DNA of 64,000 nucleotides, taken from assembly GCF_012027555.1 (NCBI RefSeq), contig NZ_SNUQ01000002.1, forward strand, positions 372,001 through 436,000, read 5' to 3'. Both the position numbers and the translations under genes were made by a program. The notes below the pieces were generated by a model, which saw nothing but the letters and a program-made list of their open reading frames with translations, made no database searches and was not told the origin of the DNA. Position 1 is the stretch's first letter; every line of letters begins with the position of its first letter. The DNA is from Thermococcus sp. CX2. Its GTDB lineage: Archaea > Methanobacteriota_B > Thermococci > Thermococcales > Thermococcaceae. Below, piece after piece: positions 56,816 to 64,000 of this stretch.

Positions 56816-58678
56816 GTGCTGGGGGAGAAAAAGAAGAAGAAAGGCCTCTCATGGATAGATGAGATACTTAACGAGGAGGATGATCTCCTAGAACACGTTC
56901 TTAGGGGAAATAAGAAAGAAAAAAAAGATGAGGAAGAATCTCCCTCATTTATTAAGGAAGGGGGAGGAGTGGACTTAGGAGAGATTCTCAGTACCCCCAC
57001 TCCGGAGGAAGCAGTAGAAAATAGGCCAACCGGCGCCGAAGTTTTGGGTGAGATACTGGCCAAAGAGACTCCACCAGAGAAACCCAAGCCCCTAGAGAAA
57101 GCAAAACCTAAGGTTCCGTCGACCCTTCAGGATATACTAGGGGCATCGGTCCGTATTGAAGAGAGCGCCTATGCAGGAAGGGCTAAAGTCCTTGACGCCT
57201 ACGGTAACGTTCGTATCCTCAAGGTTAAGGGTGAAGCTGTCCCAATATATGAGATAAAGCTGCCCAAACTAAGTCGTGAGGAAGAAGAGCTTCTCAGGCA
57301 GGTAAGGGAAAGGGCCATAACTGAGCTTCAGATAGACCCCACAGCATTCCCAGACCTCGAAGAGCGCCGGCGGGTATTCATGAACGCCGTTAGGAGGATG
57401 ATAAGGGAGGTGGCACCCCACTTCTCGGAGGGCAGGATAGATATACTCGCAGAAATAATTGTCCAGTCGATGATAGGCTACGGCAAGCTCGATCCCCTCG
57501 TTCGCGACGACAACCTTGAGGAGATAATGGTAATCGGAACCAACAGACCCGTTTACGTCTGGCACAGGCGTTTCAACATGTGTAAGACCAACATCGTGTT
57601 CCCCACAGACAAGGAGATACTCAACATAATCGAACGCATTGCTAGGGAGGTTGGTAGGAGAATAGATCAGCAGAGCCCGCTTCTCGATGCCCGTCTGCCC
57701 GATGGTAGCCGTGTGAACGCTACCATACCTCCCATAAGTCTCGATGGTCCGACCATAACCATCCGTAAGTTCAAGAAAGATCCACTCACGATCATCGACC
57801 TCATTAAGTACGGAACTATGAACTCGGACATAGCGGCCCTCCTCTGGATATTCGTCGATGGTCTCGGTGTTAAGCCAGCCAACGTCCTTGTCGCCGGTGG
57901 AACCGGTTCAGGTAAGACCACAACATTGAACTCACTTGGCATGTTCATTCCACCAAGCGAGCGCGTCATCACGATCGAAGACACTGCTGAACTTCAGCTC
58001 CCGGTTGAGCACTGGGTCAGGCTTGAGACCAGACCACCGAACCTCGAGGGCAGGGGAGAGGTAACAATGGATGACCTCGTCAAGAACACCCTTCGTATGC
58101 GTCCAGACAGGATTATCGTCGGTGAGGTTCGTGGTCCCGAAGCAAGAACTATGTTTACTGCAATGAACACGGGTCATGATGGATGTATGGGAACCATCCA
58201 CTCCAACTCCGCGAGGGAAACCATAATACGTCTGGAAAGTCCTCCGATGAACGTTCCGAGGATCATGATTCCAGCCCTCGACATAATCATAATGCAGGTT
58301 AGGTTCCACAGCAGGAAGAAGGGAACCCTCAGGAGAATTACTGAGATAGCCGAGGTCTCTGGTATCGAAGGAGAAAGCGTTCAGCTCAACAAGCTCTACA
58401 AGTACGACCCCGCAAAGGACGACCTCGTCCCAACTGGGGTTCCGAGCAGGACTCTGAACGACTTGGCCCACCATACCGGAATGAGCATATCCGAGCTGGA
58501 GTTGGAGAAAGAGAAGAGGAAGATAATCCTTGACTGGATGATTGAAAAAGGCATCAGGAGCATTGAGAAGGTAGGGTACTACATAAGGCAGTTTTACATT
58601 GACGAAGAAGCTCTGTTCAAGAAGATCGAAGCCGATAGTAGCGTCGAAACCAGCAGGCAGATTAGGAATCTGATTTAG
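56816..58678 (+). CDS. Type IV pilus/secretion ATPase (TadA/VirB11-like)
   Basis: 620 residues. A charged variable N-terminus (1-170), then the N-domain and the ATPase core with Walker [18 protein letters not shown] (about 360), Asp box [11 protein letters not shown], Walker [13 protein letters not shown] and His box [16 protein letters not shown]. It powers pilin assembly or secretion. GTG at 56816 is preferred because GGTGA is six bases upstream; TTG at 56813 is alternative. Two TadC-like genes follow. Confidence 0.92.
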   Translation: MLGEKKKKKGLSWIDEILNEEDDLLEHVLRGNKKEKKDEEESPSFIKEGGGVDLGEILSTPTPEEAVENRPTGAEVLGEILAKETPPEKPKPLEKAKPKVPSTLQDILGASVRIEESAYAGRAKVLDAYGNVRILKVKGEAVPIYEIKLPKLSREEEELLRQVRERAITELQIDPTAFPDLEERRRVFMNAVRRMIREVAPHFSEGRIDILAEIIVQSMIGYGKLDPLVRDDNLEEIMVIGTNRPVYVWHRRFNMCKTNIVFPTDKEILNIIERIAREVGRRIDQQSPLLDARLPDGSRVNATIPPISLDGPTITIRKFKKDPLTIIDLIKYGTMNSDIAALLWIFVDGLGVKPANVLVAGGTGSGKTTTLNSLGMFIPPSERVITIEDTAELQLPVEHWVRLETRPPNLEGRGEVTMDDLVKNTLRMRPDRIIVGEVRGPEARTMFTAMNTGHDGCMGTIHSNSARETIIRLESPPMNVPRIMIPALDIIIMQVRFHSRKKGTLRRITEIAEVSGIEGESVQLNKLYKYDPAKDDLVPTGVPSRTLNDLAHHTGMSISELELEKEKRKIILDWMIEKGIRSIEKVGYYIRQFYIDEEALFKKIEADSSVETSRQIRNLI

Positions 58679-58688
58679 GGTGATGATC

Positions 58689-59753
58689 GTGGGCATTGTT
58701 AGGGCTTTCACTGACTTTCTGGAAAGGCTGGGCGGAAAGACCATAGAGGTTGCGGAGAAGCCCATTAGAAGGGTTCCCGAGGGAAAGAGCGTTCAGGAAC
58801 GATTGAGGGCACTCAAACAGCTTCAAAAAGAACTTGAAATGGAGAGAGAATTCGTAGAGACGGAGGAAGAAATAGAAGAAATCCTCGAGTGGAGAAAGCA
58901 GGAAATTCGGAATCCCTTCTCGGAGAGACTCGCAGAGGCTGTGCTCCGCTATTTCAAGGGTCCAGTTGAATCTCTTACCAACTCCCTCAAGGGCCTGGAT
59001 CAGGATCTCTACCGCGCCAACATTCTTATGCCCAAGGATAAGTATGTCGCCCTCATGCTCAGTGTTGCGGTATTCGCGGGAATATTCGGATTTCTCTTCG
59101 CGTACCTCTTGTACATGCCGATAGGTACTTCCCTACTGGTGGGTCTCTTGGGTTTTGTCGGAGGATTCATATACATGAGGCAGTATCCAAAAATGGCCTG
59201 GAAGCGCAGGGTAGTTGAGGTTGAGAGGGCAATGCCGTACGCGCTCAGGCACATGGCTTCCCTCCTGAGTGCTGGTGTTGGCATCTCCGAAGCGATACTC
59301 TCCGTTGCCCGTGCCAATTACGGTGTTATCTCTGAAGAGTTTGAGCTTATAATCAGGGATATGAGAACCGGCTCCTCTTTTGAGGAGGCACTTTCAAAGT
59401 TCGATGAGAAGATGGGTTCGGAAACCGTTAGTAGAGTTGTCAAGCAGATACTGAGGGCTGTAAAGTTCGGTGGAAACCTCTCGGAGATCCTGTACAAGCT
59501 GGCCGAGGATTTTGCCTTTGAGTACAGAATGAAGCTGGTAGAGTACGTCCAGAAGGTCAACGGTATAGCGTTCATTTATATGTTCATGACGATAGTTATG
59601 CCGACGATGTTCGTCGTTGGAATACTGGCGGGCTCGGTGATGGCTCAGGCTCTCATAATGCCGCTAGAAACCCTTGCGGTGATTCTGCTGTTCGCATTCC
59701 CAGCACTGTCTTTCATAATAGTTAACATGATTAAGAAGGGAGAGCCGAGGTGA
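58689..59753 (+). CDS. TadC/GspF-like membrane platform protein 1
   Basis: About 354 residues: a cytosolic helical N-terminus, helices at about 120-145 and 150-165, the T2SSF domain with MPYALRHMASLLSAGVGISE and SSFEEALSKFDEKMGSETVS, and two C-terminal helices. The GTG at 58689 has GGTGAT upstream; an ATG six bases earlier is possible. It overlaps the next start by four bases. Confidence 0.88.
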   Translation: MGIVRAFTDFLERLGGKTIEVAEKPIRRVPEGKSVQERLRALKQLQKELEMEREFVETEEEIEEILEWRKQEIRNPFSERLAEAVLRYFKGPVESLTNSLKGLDQDLYRANILMPKDKYVALMLSVAVFAGIFGFLFAYLLYMPIGTSLLVGLLGFVGGFIYMRQYPKMAWKRRVVEVERAMPYALRHMASLLSAGVGISEAILSVARANYGVISEEFELIIRDMRTGSSFEEALSKFDEKMGSETVSRVVKQILRAVKFGGNLSEILYKLAEDFAFEYRMKLVEYVQKVNGIAFIYMFMTIVMPTMFVVGILAGSVMAQALIMPLETLAVILLFAFPALSFIIVNMIKKGEPR

Positions 59754-59758
59754 AAGCA

Positions 59759-60664
59759 ATGCCCCGAGGTATATCTTCAATTTCAACTAAACTCGTTGAA
59801 AAGCTTCTTCCAGAGAAGTGGCTGAAGCGTTATGAGGTGCTCGTATACTCCGCTGGAATAAACTTCCTAGCTGCTGAGTACCTCGTTGTTTCGTTTCTTG
59901 TTGGGATAATCGTTGCCCTCATAGTTGACATGTTCTTCACCGCAGCATACGCGGCCGTTGCGTTTTTGGCGCTGTTTTTTGGAATGGCGTTTGGCTACCC
60001 CCACTGGAAGATAAACAAGCGCATTGAAGAAATGGAGAGGATGCTTCCAGATGCCTTCTTCTATCTTGCCAGCTCTTTGAAGGCTGGTATATCCTTCTCT
60101 GAGGCCCTTGAAGAGCTTACCACTACCAAACTCGGGGCACTAACTGAGGAATTCAAAAAGACAGTGGCAGAGATAAAGAAGGGCCGCTCCACGGCCGACG
60201 CCCTCAGGGCCTTTGCCGTAAGGAACAAGAAGTCCACGGTTATATACAGATCCATAATGATTATAATTGAGGCCCTTGAAAGGGGTGCCCCGATGAGCGA
60301 TGTCTTGGTCTTTGTTGGAAACGACGTCAGGGAAATACTCAGAATCAAGCAAGAGCGCAAGGCATCAACTGGCATGCAGGTGATGTTTTTCATAATTACC
60401 AGTGGAGCGATAGGCCCGTTGATCCTTGGAATAGTTTCGCAGGTAATGAAAGCCATGAGCATTGGGGAGGTCACATTTCCAATAGATGCTATACAAACGA
60501 TACTGCTTGGATTTGTCATCCTTCAGGCGATAGTTTCCGGCCTGGGAATAGGCGTCATAAGAGAAGGAAAGTTTTCAGCAGGCCTGAAGTACAGCCTGCT
60601 GCTCGTGGTCATGGGTGTTGCGGTCTTCAAGGGAGCTTCAAGCTTCCAGCTCGGAGGTTTCTGA
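59759..60664 (+). CDS. TadC/GspF-like membrane platform protein 2
   Basis: 301 residues with helices at about 40-80, the T2SSF domain (ERMLPDAFFYLASSLKAGIS, RGAPMSDVLVFVGNDV) and helices near 220-300. It pairs with the preceding protein, as in archaeal type IV pilus operons with duplicated TadC. GAGGTGA is five bases before the ATG. Its 3' end overlaps the convergent FKBP gene by 27 bases. Confidence 0.88.
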   Translation: MPRGISSISTKLVEKLLPEKWLKRYEVLVYSAGINFLAAEYLVVSFLVGIIVALIVDMFFTAAYAAVAFLALFFGMAFGYPHWKINKRIEEMERMLPDAFFYLASSLKAGISFSEALEELTTTKLGALTEEFKKTVAEIKKGRSTADALRAFAVRNKKSTVIYRSIMIIIEALERGAPMSDVLVFVGNDVREILRIKQERKASTGMQVMFFIITSGAIGPLILGIVSQVMKAMSIGEVTFPIDAIQTILLGFVILQAIVSGLGIGVIREGKFSAGLKYSLLLVVMGVAVFKGASSFQLGGF

Positions 60665-61129
60665 TTCCTCCGCCTTTTGTATGTCCACGATCTCGACCTC
60701 AAAGATGAGGGTTTTGCCCGCGAGCGGGTGGTTGAAGTCGAGCGTAACGTTCTCTTCGCCGACCTTTGCTATCTTGGCGATCCCCGAGTCGGTCATAACA
60801 TACATTCCCTGAATTGGTTCTATGCCCACGTTTGAGAACTCGGTTATCGGCACCTCTATGATAAGTTCAGGGTTCGGCATCCCGTAGCCCTTCTCAGGCG
60901 GTATCGTGATGGTTTTCTTTTCTCCGATTTCCATTCCGATAAGGGCCTCATCGAGGCCGGGAATTATCTCACCGACGCCAACGTTAACGCCGAGGGGTCC
61001 ATATTCCCTGTCCTCGACATATATTCCATTTTCCTTTGCAACGTCCTCGTAACTCGTGTCAAAAATCTCTCCATCCTCAAACCTTCCGATATAATTAAAC
61101 ACTACAAAATCTCCAACTTCTACTTTCAT
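60638..61129 (-). CDS. FKBP-type peptidyl-prolyl isomerase (SlyD-like, with IF domain)
   Basis: 163 residues: VVFNYIGRFEDGEIFDTSYE, GVGEIIPGLDEALIGMEIGE and DFNHPLAGKTLIFEVEI are the FKBP core. The inserted region (about 80-130; ITIPPEKGYGMPNPE) is the chaperone IF domain. It speeds prolyl isomerisation and folding. The ATG at 61129 is chosen. Confidence 0.92.
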   Translation of the reverse strand: MKVEVGDFVVFNYIGRFEDGEIFDTSYEDVAKENGIYVEDREYGPLGVNVGVGEIIPGLDEALIGMEIGEKKTITIPPEKGYGMPNPELIIEVPITEFSNVGIEPIQGMYVMTDSGIAKIAKVGEENVTLDFNHPLAGKTLIFEVEIVDIQKAEESETSELEA

Positions 61130-61263
61130 TTCCTTCAACTCCAAAAGTGCCTTCAGGGGAAGTGGACTTACATCCTTTATAACGGTTTTGGTTGTACTTT
61201 TATTAAAGAAGCGAGGTAATGTATATAAGGAATAAGCGAGTTAATTCCAATGAGGTATAGGAA

Positions 61264-61557
61264 ATGGGACATCTCTCAGATAGACTCCGGGAGGAGTATA
61301 AAGACCTTCAGATCAAGGAGGTTTACGCCACAAAGCTTGGAGACACAGACATTGAGATCCTTGAGGTCTCGAAGGATGAGCAGAAGTTTATAGCCATGTT
61401 TCAGAGCCGGCTCCTCAAAGATGGTATCTTCCAGTGGTCTCTCATAATAACAAGCGCAAACAATACGAGAACCATCAAAGGTCTGGATCCAATGGACGGC
61501 ATAAAACTTGCTCTCAAGTCGAGCATAGACGCCATGATCGCTGGGATGAAAGAGTGA
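61264..61557 (+). CDS. Small conserved protein, unknown
   Basis: 97 residues, MGHLSDRLREEYKDLQIKEV onward, with an alpha/beta pattern ending in a helix (DGIKLALKSSIDAMIAGM). No motif is recognised. A TATA-like TGTATATAAGG (61220-61230) precedes it. Confidence 0.65.
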   Translation: MGHLSDRLREEYKDLQIKEVYATKLGDTDIEILEVSKDEQKFIAMFQSRLLKDGIFQWSLIITSANNTRTIKGLDPMDGIKLALKSSIDAMIAGMKE

Positions 61558-61594
61558 ACCTCTACCAACGTCTAAAAATTTGGACAAAGAGGGG

Positions 61595-62089
61595 CTACTC
61601 CTCGGGCAGAATGTAGTAGACGTAGTGCGGTCTATTGGTTATCTCGTCGATAAAGACGACCGTTCCGGTCTTGGGGGGCTTGAGGTAGTGGACTTCGCCT
61701 TTCTTCGTCGTTACCGCTGCGAAGGCATCGCCCGTTCTAACACGATTGCCCACGTTGGCTATCAGCGTTTTGCTGAACCCCTCAACGGGAAGCAGAAGTA
61801 GCTCGTCACCTTTCTTCAGATATATCCTCGTCCTGCCATCGGGAAGGACGAGAACGGCATCTACCTCCATCCTGCCCTCGAGCCTGTCCACGTAAAGGTA
61901 GAACCTGTCGTAGACTTCCTTGGCGAGGAACTTGGCCTTCTCGATGTCGACGAACTCTGGAACGCTCTCACCCTTCCTCAGCCATACCTCAACCTTGTCC
62001 ATGATGATGAGGCAGTCCCTCGAAGCCTTGTTGTTTTCGATACACCCCTCCTTGGGGACTTCAACGTAAAGCTTTGGCATCCTCTCCAT
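61595..62089 (-). CDS. DUF2118 family protein (biotinyl/lipoyl-like fold)
   Basis: 164 residues: LPDGRTRIYLKKGDELLLLP and VRTGDAFAAVTTKKGEVHYL resemble the hammerhead fold of biotin carriers, but no biotinyl-lysine motif is present. It matches the archaeal DUF2118 family. GGTGAT is four bases before the ATG at 62089. Function unknown. Confidence 0.8.
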   Translation of the reverse strand: MERMPKLYVEVPKEGCIENNKASRDCLIIMDKVEVWLRKGESVPEFVDIEKAKFLAKEVYDRFYLYVDRLEGRMEVDAVLVLPDGRTRIYLKKGDELLLLPVEGFSKTLIANVGNRVRTGDAFAAVTTKKGEVHYLKPPKTGTVVFIDEITNRPHYVYYILPEE

Positions 62090-62158
62090 ACATATCACCT
62101 GACCTTTACCTAGGGGTAAAAGTTTTTAAACCTGCCTTTCATACTACACCCGATAAAA

Positions 62159-63001
62159 ATGTCCACCAGGGTAAAATTTCTAGCTCTCTTTGGACTGCTG
62201 TTTTCATTGATGACCCTTATGCTCAACTACGGCGCTACGACCTCTGAGGTTTCTAAGGGGAATGAGGCCAAATTTACAGGCATCCTCCTCGTTCTTCTTG
62301 CACTGGTGGGCCTTATAATTATCATTGAGGTTTTCTTGAGCTGGAGGGATATTCCCCAGAAGAGAAAGGACCTGTACCGCTTTAATGAAGCTCTTTACTA
62401 TATCCTCTGGGCACTGAGCGCGGTTGGGGTCGTCTTTATATCCTACGGCATCGAAAACATGAGGATTCAGCCCCTTCCAATCAACGCATCCAACAACACC
62501 TCCTCAGTAGGAACAGCCACCGCTCCAGCACCGGTTTACCACAACTCAACCCTTACCCCCGGAAACGAGATGTTTCCCACGACGTTTGCCCTCTATCTTG
62601 CACTGCTGGTTGCCCTCGCTGGCTTTCTCTACTTCACACTGGTTTACTACCGTGAGGCCCTCAAGAAGAGGAAGAGGAAAGAGATGAAGCTCAGAGCGGA
62701 GCTGTTCGATAAAAAGCTCGACGAGCTCGGCCTTGACATGTTCAGCGACTCGAGGGAGGCTGTTGTTGGCATATACAAGAACGCCGTCCTCTGGCTTGAG
62801 GTTCTGGGTATTCCTTACAAGGAGAGCTGGACTCACTGGGAGCATGCCGAGCGCGTTAGGTACATGCACGACGCCTTCGTCGAGCTCACGAGGCTCTTCG
62901 AAAAGGCCAAGTACGCTCCGGAGAAGGTAACCTGGGACGATGCAAAAAGAGCGCTTGATGTTTACAGGAAGATGAGGGGTGGACTGAGTGAGGCTCAATA
63001 A
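62159..63001 (+). CDS. DUF4129-domain membrane protein
   Basis: 280 residues: helices at about 8-25, 40-60, 80-100 and 145-165 around a Ser/Thr-rich extracellular loop, then a cytosolic DUF4129-type domain (VVGIYKNAVLWLEVLGIPYK, HAERVRYMHDAFVELTRLFE). Such proteins accompany MoxR ATPases, DUF58 and transglutaminase genes. It overlaps the next gene by 14 bases. Confidence 0.8.
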   Translation: MSTRVKFLALFGLLFSLMTLMLNYGATTSEVSKGNEAKFTGILLVLLALVGLIIIIEVFLSWRDIPQKRKDLYRFNEALYYILWALSAVGVVFISYGIENMRIQPLPINASNNTSSVGTATAPAPVYHNSTLTPGNEMFPTTFALYLALLVALAGFLYFTLVYYREALKKRKRKEMKLRAELFDKKLDELGLDMFSDSREAVVGIYKNAVLWLEVLGIPYKESWTHWEHAERVRYMHDAFVELTRLFEKAKYAPEKVTWDDAKRALDVYRKMRGGLSEAQ

Positions 63002-63440
63002 ATACCTTCTTCTCCTCGCGGCGGTTCCAGCGCTTGTGGCAGCAACTGCTGGCTCTTATATGGTCAGATGGCTATCTGTGCTTTTCCTTGGGGTATTGCT
63101 GGCGCTCTTCCTCTTTGGCGTTGAGCTTCAGGTTGCAAGACCGGAGTTCAAGAGGGCCAAGAAAGTTGAGAGGAAAACGGACGTCGAGAGAACCGTTGCT
63201 CTGATAGAGAAGGCCAAGAGCGGGAAGGTGGCGCGAACCCTCATAGAAGAGAAGATAATCGAGATATACGCCACCCTTTCAGAGGAATACAATCAGACAT
63301 ACCTGAATCTTAACTCTGACCCCAACGAGGCTCTCAGGGTTCTCCGCTCTGAGGGCGACTTTCTCGATAATCTTGAGAAGGCCCTAACGATTGTGGAGGC
63401 GGATCTAAATGAAGGTAGAAGAGGTAAGCCTGAAGGGTAA
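62988..63440 (+). CDS. Small membrane protein of the MoxR locus
   Basis: 150 residues with two N-terminal helices ([37 protein letters not shown]) and a soluble helical part. GTG start. It overlaps both neighbours (14 and 32 bases), so translation is coupled to the DUF4129 gene and MoxR. Not recognised individually. Confidence 0.7.
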   Translation: MRLNKYLLLLAAVPALVAATAGSYMVRWLSVLFLGVLLALFLFGVELQVARPEFKRAKKVERKTDVERTVALIEKAKSGKVARTLIEEKIIEIYATLSEEYNQTYLNLNSDPNEALRVLRSEGDFLDNLEKALTIVEADLNEGRRGKPEG

Positions 63441-64000
63441 TCTGGTCTTGGAAGAGGTCAAGAAGGCCATAGTAGGAAAGGACGAGGTGCTCAAGTTAAT
63501 CCTGACGACCATCTTAGCCGACGGCCACATACTGCTCGAGGATCTTCCGGGTCTCGCAAAGACCCTGATGGCGAAGAGCTTCGCCAAGGCTTTGGGTGTT
63601 GACTTCAAGCGCGTCCAGTTCACTCCAGACCTGCTTCCGAGTGACATTCTTGGCGTGAGCGTCTTCAACCAGAAAACGCTCGAGTTCGAGTTCAAGAAGG
63701 GGCCGATATTCACCAACATCCTCCTCGCTGACGAGATAAACCGTGCCCCTCCAAAGACCCAGAGTGCACTCCTTGAGGCAATGCAGGAGAGACAGGTCAC
63801 AGTGGAGGGTAAGACCTACGAGCTGCCCAAGCCCTTCATAGTTATAGCCACCCAGAACCCAATAGAGCAGGAGGGAACCTACCCGCTCCCAGAGGCCCAG
63901 CTCGACAGGTTCTTGGTCAGGCTCCGCGTTGGCTACCCTAGCAGGGGAGAGGAAATAGAGATACTCCGCAGGAGAATGGCAAGGAAGAAGGAGGAGGTGG
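63409..64000 (+). CDS. MoxR-family AAA+ ATPase, 3' end outside window
   Basis: The visible 197 residues: [20 protein letters not shown], a modified Walker [39 protein letters not shown], Walker [21 protein letters not shown], and [20 protein letters not shown] with LDRFL. MoxR proteins act as chaperones or metal-insertion ATPases with von Willebrand/DUF58 partners, likely encoded just past the window. Confidence 0.92.
   Translation, partial: MKVEEVSLKGNLVLEEVKKAIVGKDEVLKLILTTILADGHILLEDLPGLAKTLMAKSFAKALGVDFKRVQFTPDLLPSDILGVSVFNQKTLEFEFKKGPIFTNILLADEINRAPPKTQSALLEAMQERQVTVEGKTYELPKPFIVIATQNPIEQEGTYPLPEAQLDRFLVRLRVGYPSRGEEIEILRRRMARKKEEV

Noticed and set aside
59997-60012. Mini-ORB-like CCCCCACTGGAAG in TadC-like gene 2
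   Set aside because: Left arm does not match; codes for the PHWK segment; treated as chance.

Overview
The window is chromosomal DNA from a hyperthermophilic euryarchaeon of the Thermococcales, most likely a Thermococcus. The evidence is a family D DNA polymerase (DP1 and DP2), a single Orc1/Cdc6, RadA, NucS, CDP-archaeol synthase, Kae1, ADP-forming acyl-CoA synthetase subunits, archaeal TATA boxes close to start codons, GGTGA-type ribosome binding sites, and frequent GTG starts. Coding density is high, with many 1-20 nt overlaps.

Layout. 0-2 kb: a ThiF/MoeB-like E1 (cut by the edge), its MoaD/SAMP-like partner, CDP-archaeol synthase and a GbsR/MarR-like regulator. 2-7.7 kb: an RND exporter operon with a large secreted CARDB-type protein and an LEA14-like protein. 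The exporter is divergent from the regulator, with palindromic operators between them. 7.7-18.5 kb: housekeeping genes (NSUN6-like RNA m5C methyltransferase, NAD kinase, Kae1, flavin reductase-like protein, acyl-CoA synthetase alpha, phosphopantetheine adenylyltransferase, DUF917, triosephosphate isomerase). 18.5-19.3 kb: a gene-poor stretch with tRNA-Gln and four copies of a hairpin repeat. 19.3-31.9 kb: the replication/recombination hub, namely DP2, DP1, Orc1/Cdc6, the replication origin, a K+ channel, RadA and NucS.

31.9-43.2 kb: DUF473 and PAC2 proteins, four small unknown membrane proteins, methylthioadenosine phosphorylase and deaminase, a macro-domain protein, bifunctional NAD(P)HX repair enzyme, two ArsR-like regulators around a DUF211 protein, a second acyl-CoA synthetase alpha, and a VapBC-like pair. 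43.2-49.2 kb: tryptophanyl-tRNA synthetase, an M1-like lipoprotein peptidase, an amino-acid permease and a fumarylacetoacetase-family hydrolase. Between the peptidase and permease lies a chimeric scar (FAH 5' end joined to trpS 3' end), and a decayed lipoprotein gene follows the hydrolase. 49.5-60.7 kb: an OPT transporter, tRNA methyltransferase, GTPase, and a type IV pilus/secretion-like locus (DUF515 protein, secreted protein, ATPase, two TadC-like proteins). 60.6-64 kb: an FKBP isomerase, DUF2118, and the start of a DUF4129-MoxR locus.

The most striking feature is the origin. Two outward-facing origin recognition boxes flank AT-rich DNA at 28.4-28.7 kb. Related mini-ORBs spill over roughly 18 kb, including inside the DP1 coding sequence (where they encode a repeated ISSG peptide), before orc1, inside radA, and before trpS. 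Two further leads are a possible leader peptide ending Trp-Pro-Trp upstream of trpS, and a tandem-duplication scar in the trpS-FAH interval.
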